Shown here: in pieces, positions 11,313 to 23,320 of the stretch
How positions within the stretch are numbered: position 1 is the first letter of the stretch
Layout of the letters: each line of letters starts with the position of its first letter
DNA from: Eopsaltria australis
Taxonomy: Eukaryota; Chordata; Aves; Passeriformes; Petroicidae
Direction: 5' to 3'
DNA length: 64,000 nucleotides
NCBI GenBank assembly: GCA_034509425.1
Contig: JAVTVJ010000439.1
Span: 248,001 to 312,000, forward strand
Program-made: the position numbers and the translations under genes
The notes under the pieces: generated by a model
Databases searched by the model: none
What the model saw: the letters and a program-made list of their open reading frames with translations, nothing else
What the model was told of the DNA's origin: nothing

Positions 11313-14300
11313 GTGCTGTAGAACCCAGAAGGACCCTGGTGTTCCAGTGAGGTTTGTGAGGAAGTAAAATGCATTTACTGTCCACCCTGGTGAGGGTGTC
11401 CAGGGTACCACCGTGGGGTAGCAGAAATCCTCCTCCAGGTCCAGGGCAGGGCTTTCAGGCACCAGCCTTGCTCCTGCACAGGAGGTGGCCATGAATATTT
11501 ATTCCAGAGAGGGATCCCCTTGTTTTCTGTAAAACAGGAGGCCCAAGTGATAAATGAATGAAAGGTTTCACAGCCTTTATTTAAAACAAAGGCTCTGTTT
11601 CTTCATCTCTCCTGGGCTGTACAAGTGCTGTCAACCTGCAATGGGGATTGCCACTGGAGGCACTGGATTGTCTTTTAGTGGTTTGTCTCCTGCCATGCTT
11701 CCAGCACACAATAATCCCAGATGTCCAGTGAAATCTTCCTCCCATCTTCTCCCAATTACTCAGCCTAATCCTTGCCAGCCTGTAATCGAGCCAGGCAGCC
11801 TTGTGAGGCACTAATGTGTTCTGTGATTGTAATTTGCTTGCCAGCATTTATGGCATTTGGAAAGACAGTGGTGAGTCATGCGAGACAAATGGCCAGCGCT
11901 GTCTATTTTTTTTATGTATGTATATAATTAGATTTTGCAGCACAAGAGAAAACAGCCCCTGTCCAGCTTGTCAGGAGAACAATAAAAAGGGAAAAGAAAA
12001 TTTTCTTTGGCAACTTATTTCAGCCTGACAAGTGGTTTAGATGATAAGTTTCTCTTTTTTTTTTCTCAGAGTTATACAATAATTTCAGCACTGTTGCTAG
12101 AAATACCCAACAGAGCCAAGAAACAGGCTTGTTGGAAGCAATTAAAATATGGCAGCTATTCAAATAGATTCTGTGTCCTGATACAGTGTGTAGGATATCC
12201 TGATTTTTTTCCTCCAGTGGTTTTGTCTGTGGGTGTTCAGTGCTCTCCTCTCTCTCAGGACACTGTTTTGTGTATCAATGGTGTCTTTTCTTTCAAGATC
12301 AACAAAAGCCTTTGCAAGTCCCCTTGGTGGTCTCTGCAACAGATCTCTGGTGTCTGCTCAGTGGCATTTCTGACTAGATTTATCATTTTCTCCATCCCTC
12401 ACACCTGACATGGTCTAATAGATAACACACAGAGCCAGAGGTTTTGCTTCAGACCACGACGTTGAGTCATTGTGCAGCTTTTGGCAGGCAGTGAAGGCTT
12501 AAAAAAATCTCCACTCATTTCTGATGACTCAGTTTGAGCATCTTCATCCCTCTTGGGCTTGAATTTCCTGCAGGTCTTTGAGAACTCAAAGCACACACCA
12601 AGCTCAGTTGTACAACCCTGCTGCAAAGCCAGCCCAATCTGGATGCTTGGGGATGGAGGAGCCCATAATTAGAGAGCACTTTGGGGAAATGTTTCTCACT
12701 GGGTTTCAGTTTAGGGCTAAAAACACCAAGGTTCCTTTTGGACAAAGGGCTTCTGTTTGCACAACACGGTGATCCCCAGGTGAAACATGGTGGTAAACGT
12801 GGCAGGTGAAACCTTGACCATCTGATCTCTGGGACATGCCCTGTGCAGGGAAAAACATCTTGCTTAGAAGTGCCATCAAATTTCTGGGGAGCTCTCCCAC
12901 ACAAATAAAAGTCCAACAGGGAGATAAATGAGCCACTTCAGAGGTGTGAGCAAGCAATCCCACGAGAACATGTAGCAGATGTGTGCACACCCCAGTGCAA
13001 GCCACCCAGAGTTCCCAGAGAGTCTCCTGATGCCTAACAGCTGGCCTGACTGTAAAAATCATTATTATTTTTGAGTGAACTCAGGGGCAGTTCCCTGCCA
13101 GCCTTGAATACCTCTACCTGAATAACAAGACATCTCTCTGTTGGATTAGAGCTGGTGTGAGAGGACAGAGATCCGGCAGCACTGGGTCTATTATCCCTCC
13201 ATGGGCTGAAATGCCCAAGGTCTCCCCAGGCTGTGATGAAGGTTCAGCTGGAATTGCTCACTCCTGTGAGGAGTGGGAGCAGAGTGTGGCTGAGGGGAAG
13301 CTGCAAAGCACAGCTCGAGCATTCCAGAGCCCTCAGGAGCTGTCACTGTTGCAAGTCACAAGGCAGAGCTGGGCCATTTCTTTGTCTGAATGTGATGAGC
13401 CTCAAACTCTTCTCTAGCTCAAGGGAAAATTCAGTACAGAGCAAAATTTGGACACAGAACTTCACACAGTAATTAACTCAGTTCAGTTCCTACAGCCCTG
13501 CCATTAAGGGGCTGTCAGCAGAGTTCTGGGGACAATGACCAGATGTCCCTCTGGGAAACACTCACTGGTTTGTACCAGTGGGAAACTCATGGAGATGACA
13601 GAAAAAAGAGTTTGAAACCCATTTTCATCATCAAGCAGCTCCAAAGGAGACACAGAGCAGCCCTGATCTCTGTCACAGCTGGCCAGCCCTGCTCTGTGCC
13701 TGAGATCACATCTGCATCCTGAACACCAGGAAAGACTGGGCTGAACCCACATTGCTGGGGAGATGCCTACAGCATTTTAGGGTTGGGGTTTTGAAGATTT
13801 AAAGTGTGATTGCTCTTCTTCCTCTCCAAGTGGGATTGATCCAATGACCCAAAATTGCCCTTAAGACCAGAACCATTGAGCATATCCATACAAAACTCCT
13901 GATATTTACAAACATCAGCTCTTACGAGCCAGTTCAAATTTTGGGGATTGTTTTTCTTTTATGTTTTCTATGATTCCATAACTGTATATCCATCTTAATG
14001 CCTTGAATTTATGAGTGCTGTGATAATAAATGTCTGATAAACTATCCCAGGCTCCAGTAATTCCCATGGATTTCACCAAGAATGCTTTGGGTCTCTCTAG
14101 TTCCCTCGATAATGGGGAGGATCCTGGATTTTCAGCAGAGTGACACAGGCTGCAGTTCAGCTGAGGCACACGCAGAGACTTGGAGGTATTTTCAGGGTTA
14201 AAAATGTATCAGCAGAAACATTGCTGGAAGGTAGTGAGAATACCTGTACTATTTATTTCCAGAATATAAATTGCTTAGAGTTAAGAGAAAAAATCAGGAG

Positions 14301-15995
14301 TGTACATATCCTATATATCCACTGGAAAGAAGAGAGACCATTTTTGGGGTCTGAGGGGCAAGTGGAAGCAGCACAGAACAGCCGAGCCTGCCACAGGCAA
14401 CAGGAGCAATCCCTCACTTAAGGAGTGATTGTGTCAAAGTAGAAAGATTACAAATCCCACCTGAAAAAGAAAATGCAAATATACAGGGCCTGATGAAGGA
14501 AAATTGAGAGGGAAATTGTCAGGTAGAATTCATCAGGCACAAGAAATGCTGCAGCATGTAAGATACTGAAAAAGCACCCTCAGGGAGCACAGCAGGGACT
14601 GTGTGCCCAAGGAACTCCTCTGCCTGGGCTGGTGACAAAGCTCTTCCACAGGGATCAGAGCATTGTGCCAGAGCAGCCTGGCCCTGAGCACATCCCAGGC
14701 AGTTGCCCCTGGGCCCTGGGGCTGCCTCAGAAGTGGTTGGCAAGCACCTCCAGAGGCTTCTGCTCTGAAACCCTGTCAGCCAGCAGGGCCTGTAAAGAGC
14801 TGTTTAACAGTCCAGACAGATGTTTGTACAGTTTCACACCTGGCTAAATCAAGACAGACAGGAAAGCAAATTCTCCTTTCTCCCTTCTGCTTCTCATGCT
14901 GCAGCCTTAGGAAGGGGATCAGTGCTATCAGGACAGGCTCCCCCTCAAGAGGCAAAGGAAAACACCCAAACAATCCTGCCATTCCTATGGGCCTATTTAC
15001 CCAATGCCATGTGATTTACAGGCCTTTTTTATCCATTATTCACTGTGCATTTTGTAAATCTCTGTGCATCATTTGCCACGGCAGCATCTCCCCTGCTGAA
15101 CCACAAGCACTAAAACCCACGAAGTTTCCTTATCTCCTTCTACTTGGTAACACAGCACATTGGTCTGAGCTCCTTCCCTCCTTCCCAAGGGATTTAACAA
15201 TGCTTTCCAAGTGGCTACCAAGTGTAAATGAAGCCTCAAACCATTCCGGAGTATTCCAGCCCCTGCACCATTTCATTTGCCAGTTTAAGGAGCTGTACCT
15301 CAGTGTCTGCAAAAAGAAGCTCTACTGCTTCTCAATTTTTCTAAGATCAAGCTGCTTTTGATATGCAAAAGGCTCAGAAATGTACATTTCCTATAACCCT
15401 CCTTGTTGTAAAGATCAGAAAGCTAAATAAACTCCATTTTCCCCCATTCCTCCCTTTGCAGGTAGCACTGAAAACATCCCATGAAACCAGAACCCCAGCA
15501 ACCCACGAGAGGACATCCCAGGAATCCCTTCTTGACAATATCCTTGATTTTCCAATGAATGTTAAATTGTGCCATGGGGTTTTTTTGATGGTTTGGGCCA
15601 TGCTGACGGGTGAATTGATCACAGATGACATTAATATGAGTGGCTGACACAGCATTTGCAGCACTCTGTGCAGACCACTTCTGCTTGCTGTTATCTCTCT
15701 GCTTTGTCATTTCTGTTGAGATTGGTGCTTGGGAGGAGCTGCAGGCCTTTGCTATTATTCTTTACTCCATAAAAACTCAATTACTGGAGTCTGACAGCCT
15801 GCCTGGAATCCAGGAGGACAAAGAAGGGCTCAGCAAAAGGAAAGGCAGGACCCAGCTGTGCGACCCTCTGGTACCACAGACAGTGGCACAGGCCCCTCCC
15901 ACCCCCAGGGACGGGCAATTAACGCTAATTAGGGAAAGAGGCAGCTTCCTTTGGGGTTTTAAAGATTATTTTTGCACTATGAATTCAGGGAAAAT
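11313..15995. other. Intergenic DNA, no supported gene
   Basis: ORFs of up to 232 codons (14,663-15,361, + strand) show no family signature and look like chance open frames. The part from 11,790 to 11,960 has features of a conserved noncoding element (see findings). No RNA gene seen. Confidence 0.5.
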
Positions 15996-16042
15996 AGAGG
16001 AGGAGGAGGAGGAGGAGGAGGAGGAAGAGGAAGAAGAAGGGG
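15996..16042. repeat. (GGA)n purine microsatellite
   Basis: Uninterrupted GGA/GAA triplets next to the 5' end of a CR1 fragment. The poly-Glu or poly-Ser ORFs across it are artefacts of the repeat. Confidence 0.9.
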
Positions 16043-16049
16043 GTTTGCA

Positions 16050-16225
16050 AGGCCAAGTGCTGGTGCTGAACCTGGGTGGGTGCAAGCCCATTACCAACCC
16101 AGGCTGGGGGATGGACACACCAAGAGCAGCTCTGACAAGGAGGATTTGGGGGCCCCTGTCCATGGCAGGGGGATTGGGACAGCATGACCTTGAAAGGCCC
16201 ATTCTGTGATTCTATGAGTCTATGA
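16050..16225 (+). mobile_element. CR1 LINE 3' end (sense)
   Basis: A sense CR1 end: AAGTGCTGGTGCTGAACCTG at the left, GACCTTGAAAGGCCCATTCT at the right, then the diagnostic octamer tail ATTCTGTGATTCTATGAGTC and a short extension. Confidence 0.88.
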
Positions 16226-16950
16226 AAAAGTAAGTTTTAGGAAGTTTCTGTCAAAAAAAACCCCAAAAAAACCAAAAACTAAAAAAACCCCCACCATAAA
16301 CAAGCCATTATTTTTAATGACAAGGTTTTTCTTGTTTCTGCTATTCAATATACTTATTATGCTTTTATTATATTAATATGATACCAAATGTAATTGATAT
16401 AAAATGTGTATATCATGTATAGAATTTAATTCTATTTGTTGATGTTTGTTTGCCAGCAAATGAGAAATAAAAGAGCTTGGTACAAGCTTTTAAATAAAAC
16501 TTCTACCCCTTTGCTTATCTTCCCTGGACAGATGCTCCTGTTTGGCTCAGTGGCATTAATGGAGTGAGGAAGGAGATCAGAAAGTGGCTTCAAGAGCTCA
16601 GCTTCCAAAGAGGCTGGTGAACCTTTTCTTCAGGTTTGAAAATTCTTCTTTTTGATCAGATATCAGATATTTTGCTCAAATTTCAAGTTTTATTAAGACT
16701 TTTTAGAATTAAATGTAAATTAGACGACAACTTTAAACACAACAATTTAAAATATTTTACATTGAAGTTGTCACAGCTGATTATTTTCAGAAACACATGG
16801 AAGTTTATGTTGACTAAAGTAACAGAATAAATTTAAATTCACAGAATACTCTGATCCACATATTACCTATTTCTCCTGCTTTATAGAAAATATTTTACTC
16901 TTATTGAAGGAAAATACGGGGATGAGGTTTGGTTTGGGTGTGATATAATT

Positions 16951-16959
16951 CTCTCTTTT

Positions 16960-16998
<39 letters not shown>

Positions 16999-17020
16999 TT
17001 TTCTCTTCCTTCCTTCCTTC
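16951..17020. repeat. (TC)n / (TTCC)n polypyrimidine tract
   Basis: About 70 bases of pure C and T on the + strand, with CT repeats followed by TTCC repeats. Mirror-symmetric tracts of this kind can form triplex DNA; that is inference. The Arg/Glu-rich minus-strand ORFs across it are artefacts. Confidence 0.9.
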
Positions 17021-18384
17021 GTTCCATTCCTGGAGTGGAAAATCCATAATTCAAAGTAGATTTTATTATTTTCAGAGGGCAATCTGCTGTTTCTGAAGCA
17101 ATAAATATGACACAAAATGATCCAAACATGCTCTCCCATCACAGTTTGCTTGTTAATGCCAAAGACAAGCCTGAAACCTGGGAGGCCAGTGGCCAGTCAG
17201 GAGCTGGGCTATTCCAGGGAGAGATCAGTAATTTTGGGTTCTTTACTTTCCACCAACCCTGATCAAGAGATTTCCTCTATGGACTCACTGAGAAAATTCT
17301 CCAGGGTCGTTTTTGGTGATGGGTGAAGCCACAGCTCAAAATCTTTGCAACAGGCTTTGGAAAACAAGCGGAAAAGAGACCGACAAGCTGATGGCAGCAA
17401 TTCAGTGTGAAGAACTGACTGAGTGTGATTTGGGGGTTGTTTTAGGACAGGAGCTGTGGCCGAGGGTTACACACGCCCATCTTTGTGTGTGACCCTCGCC
17501 CAAGCACTCAAAAAATCAGACTTTTACACCTTTGGCGAGGCAGCTCCCTCAGGAGCCCGAGAGGTGCCAGTCACTCCCTGAATCCCGGACCTGCAGCTGG
17601 GAAGGATTGGTCCTTTCCAGGCAGCCAGTTTGGCCAGGTTTTCCCATGGATACGCCTAAAGAACCCAGTGCCCAATTTCCAAAACCCAACACGCACCATC
17701 CATCCATCCCTCCCAGCCCACCCAAACTCGGGGACAAGGCACAGAGGGGCCGGGCAGGTGACATCTCACCAACCTCACGCCGCAGGTTCCTCTCCCAGCC
17801 CGGGATTTTTCGGCGTTTCGGGTTAGTTTAAGAACAAAACGCCGCGTTTGGCACCAGGGGAGCCAAACCCACGGATCGCCTGTTGTTTTTTATTGTTGTT
17901 TTCATGCCTCAGGTCCCTGTAGCTGCCGAGGGGAGTGGAAAGGGCTGGTTGGAAAGCAGGGAAAAAGAAAGCCCCGTTTCCACGGGGAGCCCCGACTCCC
18001 GGAGGGAAGGAAGGTTTCCCGGCTGGAGCGGGGAGGAGCGGAGGAGAGAGGGGGAGGCTCCCCCGCCTGCCTCGGTAAGTGCCGCCGGCGGAATCCCCAT
18101 CCTCACCCCCATCCCCGGGTAGATCCTGACACCCCTTCCCCGGGCAGGGCTCCCCGCTCCGGGTGGGACCCCCTCCATCGCAGGCTCCCCCGAGGCACGT
18201 CCTGTACCCTCTGCCCGAAGGACACCCCCTTCAAACACTGTCCCCCCCCCCGGGAGGGTTCTCTCCTCTTCTTGCCCACCTCCAGGACAGATCCCCTCGG
18301 CGGGCAGGACCCCCAGCCCCTCCCCGAGCTGATCCCCCCGGCCCCGGGCTGGTGCAGATGAGCTCCACAGCATCCTCGGCGTTT

Positions 18385-18600
18385 TGCCCTACCTGGGGCT
18401 GGGGTTTTGCTGCCCTGGGGGTTGGTGCTTTTACCCTCAGAGGTTTGGAGGGTTTGACCCCAGGAAGGGTGGATTTGGCACCCCGGGGCTGTGGATTTGC
18501 ACCCCAGGGGTTGGGGTTTTTGGGACTGCGGGGCTTGGGGGTTTTGCTCGCCAGAGGGTGAGGGTTTTGGCTCCCCAGGGTTTGGGTTTTGGCACTCCCA
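18385..18600. repeat. Imperfect G-rich minisatellite
   Basis: Roughly nine degenerate copies, 18-30 bases each, of a unit like GGTTTTGGCTCCCCAGGG. The + strand has many G runs of three to five, so it may form G-quadruplexes (inference). A 240-codon minus-strand frame rich in Pro, Lys and Gln across the island is a by-product of this repeat. Confidence 0.7.
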
Positions 18601-18615
18601 GCTCCGTTCCTGACG

Positions 18616-18620
18616 CCAAT
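18616..18620 (+). promoter_or_regulatory. CCAAT box
   Basis: CCAAT in the context GACGCCAATGAG within the CpG island. Its distance to the predicted first exon (start about 18,690) fits the usual 60-100 base spacing. Use in vivo is inferred. Confidence 0.4.
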
Positions 18621-18689
18621 GAGCCCCCCGATGTTTGCAGCGCGGGTTTAACTTCGCGCTGGGTTTCACCGCGGTGATGTCGCTCCGGT

Positions 18690-18979
18690 CTCTGCCCGGA
18701 GCAGGCAGCGGCTCCCAGACTCGCTGTGGATGTGGAGGAGCGCTCACGTCTGCCGGGGGGTGACCCCAGACGGCTGTGCCGGCTGTGGATGAGGATTCCG
18801 TGTCCTGTTTCGGGGCTGGACCCATCAGCTCCGCGCAGTGCTGGGAGCGGCTCCGTGGGGAGCGATCCCGGATCGCTGCGGGCTCGCAGCATCCGAGCCG
18901 CTGCTACCCTGCAGCTGGGAAAGCAGCGCGCTCCGGGCTCAGGGACACCGCTGAGCTGCTTCAGCCGGCACTCTGAAAG
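18690..18979 (+). other. Predicted noncoding first exon of the amine receptor gene
   Basis: The 3' border is a consensus donor, GAAAG/GTAAGG, after 18,979. The 5' border is only estimated from the CCAAT box. Joined to the acceptor before 23,304, the 5' leader would contain a 65-codon upstream ORF starting at 18,789. It would stop (TAA, 23,308-23,310) ten bases before the main ATG. Confidence 0.45.
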
Positions 18980-21900
18980 GTAAGGATATTGTGCTTTGCT
19001 GTGTTCCGTCCCCGGGACTGTCAGAGAGGCTGTAGGAGTCGTTCTGCACTGATTTGGGGGGTGGAAAGAAATCGTGCCCTGAGAAATGCTGTGCTTCCAA
19101 CGGGAATGCTGGATGGAGGAAGAGAGAGAGAGAAGGAAAGTCAGTGCAGAGGCTCGCACCCTGCATGGCCTCCTCGAGTGCGTGTTGGACTGCTGGAAGC
19201 ATCCCCAGGGATTCTCCCCCTCCTTTATCACCACCCACAGCCTGGCACAGTTCCCCAAGTTGCTTGCACTGTTCAGCAATCACGGAGCTGTTGCAGTTTT
19301 CTCCTGGGGATGAGGAGGGAAAGGTGTGTGAGGTCCTGGGGCAGGTGTTGTTCCCTGCTGCCATGTGCTGCTCTGTGTCTGATTCAGCAGAGCCTGGCAG
19401 CAAATGTATTCCCAGGAATATATTTCCAGTTTTCATCATTCCTCTAAGATTTTAAAGTGTAGTCAGCCTTGAGATTGCAGAGGGTTTTTCTTCCTCCCTT
19501 GCTATCAAAATATGCCTTTTTACCGATGATATTAACCTTTGCCTTGGGATTTGTCTGCTGAATAAATTAGGTCAAACTTTCTGTATATTAAAGGGGAACT
19601 GAAATGGTGGCGTTGCTTTGCTTAGGCAGCCTCAGAGCAGAATCCAAACCACCAGATTTCTGAAGGGATGTAAAACAATAATATCCAAATAAGAACAGTG
19701 CAAACCCTAAGGCATCTGAGATCTCCAGGAAACCTGGGAAAATCCCACATCACTGTACAACTGGGCATTTATCCATTTGAATCTACAGGGAAGACATGTA
19801 GAAAGACTCTGGGCTATCTCAGCAGTGTAACCACATGGGCTGCTGCAGCTCACAGGAGAATTTAAAAGCTCCAATATTTTAAGCTGAGGAAGTGCATTCC
19901 TGGGAAAGATGGCACATCCTGCTTTGTCCCAGTAATTTCCACAGAGAGTTTAAGAAGGTATCGTCATCCCCAGCTATCCTGCGTTAACAATTCTCCAGGT
20001 GGTTTGAGAGCAGCACTTAGTTAACTTAATTTAGCACATTTTGGATAAAGGTTGGTTTCTCAGTCAGAGGCAAAAGGATCCACCCCAGGCTGCTTGGCTG
20101 TGACAGGGACTGTGGATATGAGCTTCCAGGGACTCTGCCTGGGATCCTTAAAAAGGATCAGGAGCAGCAGGATCCCGTTGTCTGCAGCCTGAATTAGAGT
20201 TCAAGGTTCAAACATGAAGTTTCAAGTATCCATCATTCCTTGCTTTTATTGTTGGAGTAATGGATGTCAAATACAGACAGCCTCATTCCCAGTCCCTCAG
20301 CCTTTGTGCTGATAAAAAAAGAAGAAAAAAAAAAATGACAAAAGAGTGTTTCTTTAGTGAGTGTGGGCACATCTGTCTGCTGTTTTTGTACTCTGTCACA
20401 CTCCTGGATGTCTCCTGGACCAAGGAGCCTGCTGTGAGTTTTTCTCTTGAGAAGACCTTTTAACCCAGGCTGGTGGCTGGGATGGCACTGGAGGAGCACA
20501 GAGAGCTTGCAAAGAGGAATTTTAACAACCGTATCCTATTTCTGCTCAAAGTTTGAGAGAGGTGTGTGCTCACAGAGCAGTGTGAGTAATGATCTGCTTT
20601 AATTAGAGTTATTCTAACACTGATACAAACTTAATGACTGTGTGGGAGCAGTCATGGTTTGCAGGAAGGTGTGACTTCAGAACCTTCTTGTCTCAGTGTT
20701 ACATCTAAAAGAACCCAAACCATCAATCCAGAATTCTCATCTATCATTCTCATCCACCCGTGAACAGAAATTTGACAGCAATTTTTTAAAAGCCTTAACA
20801 CCAGATGTTTTAAACTTTAAAATTCATAGTTTTTTGTTTTGTCTTTAAAACTGATTTTTCATCAAACCTGATGTTTTGCTGTTTATGTCTTAGGAACCTA
20901 TCCCAATGCTGTGTGCTCTCCTGGGAGAACCTGGGGCTCTCTGGGTGGTGCTCAAGTGTTTAAACTGGTTAGGGGTGGGATCAGAGGGCAGCTCCAGACC
21001 TCGTAGAGGTCCCAGAGGTGTGAGCACCCCAGCAGGGGTGGGAGGTGAGCTGGGAGGTGGCTGTGGAGCAGGGAATGGCCCTTGCAGAGGGGGTTCTGGA
21101 GCTTGGCTCCCCTGTGGCCACGCTCTGTGTCTGAGTGGTTTTCCCAGCCAGCTGTCCCTGAGCTCTCTGTGGGGAACACAGGCAGGAGAGCAATTCTTTC
21201 TGCCAGGAAATGTGGCTGCATTGAAACCCAACTGTTCCATGGCATCCTCAGTGGAGCTGTTAGAAAGAATGGCACAGATTATTCTCCTTCCTGTCAGTTA
21301 CAGGAGAGCCGGAGACTGGATTTTGTATTTTATTTTTTATGGGGTGTTACCAGAATGTGGAATGTTGTCCAAGGAGTATTTTCATTAGGACTGAGGTACT
21401 TAAGACACTCTGCAGACTTTCAGCAGTGCTGGCTCAGGGGACTGACAGAGATGATGCCCAAAAAACCTGCTTGCTCTCAGTGCTGGAGGAGCAGGAGTGA
21501 CTCCCAGCTCCAGTGAAGAAGATCTTTCCTTCTTTATTTTTTTTTTCCAGACAGCTTGAGTCATCCCTCATTTTTTTTCCATTTAAAAAAAAAATTAACT
21601 TGAAAGAAAGGAAACCACTAAACCCAGCAATTAAACAGAAGTCAGGGGACAGAGCTGAGGATTTTGAAGGATGAGTAGGTGCATGAATACATGATTATAT
21701 CCAAGGACAAGGTCATTATTGCTTTCAGAAAATGCAGCCCAGCTTCACAGTTGTGCAGGAATGCTTGGAAGAAGTCAGCAGGTGGAAAACAAGCACCTGG
21801 GTGGTGTGGGCTGCTTGGAATTCTGAAAGATTTTCAATATAATCCCTCATGGTGGGAGCTTTTAAGGAAATGTAACAGTCTTGAGCTAAGAAGGAAGTTC

Positions 21901-22595
21901 CTTGTGTGAATAAATATTTGTCTGAAAGGTGAAATGTAGGGGGGAAGTGGATGGTGAGTGGCAGAGAGGTCAGTGATGCTCTTTTTAGGGATAGGGGCTG
22001 GGATATGTGGGATTCTATAAAGCTCCAACTGAAGAAGTTGTGAATCATGAAGTGGTGATATTTGCAGGAAGAAAAGAAAGTTTAACCAGGGCATGCAGGA
22101 TAATGTCTGACTTAATGAAGTGAAAAAAAGTTTTTATGAGGCCCATCAAGCAATAAAGTGGAAGAAGGAATTCAACTGTGAAGTGATGGAGTTTTGAGAA
22201 GATGGAAAGAACTTAATTTCCTCATTTCATCATGTTTTCCCATCTAAAGCAGCGGGCTCTGAGCTCCTGTTGCTGCCCAGGCTTGTGGATGGCCCCAGCC
22301 CAGTGGAAAGGCCAGCTTAGTGCCACTCAAATCAGCAAATTGTTTTGTCCTTGTGTTCCTTCAGCTGCACCAGTGAGCTCTGAACTGCTGGAGTTGTTGC
22401 AGGGCATCCTCATTCCCACCTTCCCACGTACCTGTGACACCCCTTGGTCAGGGTCCTGGAACTGAGCTGTGGACACCAGCACGTGGATTTCCTCAGCTGA
22501 AAAATCCCCCATTAGGAGTTGGGAGCATCATCTCCCATCTGGGCACAGAGGGAACGTCAGTCTGGGGTCACAGCAGCATCTGAGGCACCTCAATT

Positions 22596-22642
22596 TGATG
22601 ATCTTTAAGGTCCCTTGCAACCCAAATCATTGTGTCCCTGTG
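22596..22642 (+). mobile_element. CR1 3' end fragment (sense)
   Basis: GATGATCTTTAAGGTCCCTT followed by GCAACCCAAATCATTGTGTC, the CR1 3' end in sense orientation. Confidence 0.8.
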
Positions 22643-22844
22643 TAGCTGCTGGCAGCCCTGCTTGGCCATTCAGGCTGGAGGATGGAGCCGCCCACTGTGG
22701 TAGTGGAAAAAACTCTAAATTTCAGAGCCTGAAAAAGCACCAGGACAACCCAGGGCAGAGCAGAGACTGAGCAGTGGGGCTATGGAAGCAGGCAGCCTGG
22801 GCAAGCAGCCCCAGCTGGTCTGGGGGTGGCAAAGATGATAATGA

Positions 22845-22910
22845 GAATACAGAACCACAGAATGGTTTAGGATGGAAGGGACCTTCAAGATCATCTAATT
22901 CCAGCCCCCA
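22845..22910 (-). mobile_element. CR1 3' end fragment (antisense)
   Basis: ACAGAACCACAGAATGGTTT, then AGGATGGAAGGGACCTTCAA and GATCATCTAATTCCAGCC: the complement of the CR1 3' end. It lies in the opposite orientation to the fragment 200 bases upstream. Confidence 0.85.
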
Positions 22911-23320
22911 CGTTTTGTGGACTTGGCATGCTGTTCAGTGGGATTTAGCCCAGCTGCTTTAATTTTTGATTTCTGTTGTTTTCTTGTCCTCTCTCTGCTC
23001 TCAGTACATTTCTATTTTTTTTTTCCTGGTCTCATGCTTCATCTGATGATGCACTTTCATTCACAGGAGGGCTTTTAATTGCCGTGAAGGACTCCAGTCA
23101 ATGCTGCACATTTATCCTCAGCTTCAGGATTTCAGACACTTCTAATGGGCTGCTAACCACGGGACAGTGATGGCACAGGCACAGCAGGGCGTGTGGATTT
23201 TTCCTGGAGCAAATGAAGCATAAACATTATTTCCGTGCTCCCTTTCACACACCTACAAGTCGTGCATTAAAGTAATTCTGGTTCTCCCCTTTGTCTCGTT
23301 CAGATTTTAACAGCGGGAAG

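Larger units (their letters stand above)
17480..18975 (+). promoter_or_regulatory. CpG island, probable promoter of the downstream receptor
   Basis: GC- and CpG-rich DNA (many CG steps, GC boxes, a CCCCGT/ACGGGG hairpin near 17,972) stands out from AT-rich flanks. No TATA box is evident. A CCAAT box lies at 18,616-18,620. Two strong donor sites in + orientation, CTCG/GTAAGT after 18,074 and GAAAG/GTAAGG after 18,979, suggest alternative noncoding first exons. The next convincing + strand acceptor (23,301-23,303) precedes the receptor start codon. Assignment as its promoter is inference from order and strand; a bidirectional promoter is possible. Confidence 0.65.
18980..23303 (+). other. Predicted first intron (5' UTR intron) of the receptor gene
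   Basis: Bounded by GTAAGG at 18,980 and a pyrimidine-rich acceptor ending TTCAG at 23,303. Apart from CR1 pieces near 22,600 and 22,850 I see nothing of note. Open frames around 20,900-21,500 have no family signature. The splice pairing is inferred. Confidence 0.45.

Noticed and set aside
10788..11374. Overlapping ORFs of about 95-111 codons on both strands
   Set aside because: They lie within a truncated CR1 LINE and are not an intact ORF2.
14663..15361. 232-codon + strand ORF
   Set aside because: Long but without any motif, with irregular composition and no exon-like borders.
15640..16209. 189-codon ORF with a poly-Glu run
   Set aside because: The Glu run is the (GGA)n microsatellite and the end is a CR1 fragment.
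16867..17142. Arg/Glu-rich minus-strand ORF
   Set aside because: Translation of the (TC)n tract.
18103..18825. 240-codon minus-strand ORF across the CpG island
   Set aside because: Its Pro/Lys/Gln-rich repeats translate the G-rich minisatellite. It has no domain or splice support and lies in promoter DNA.
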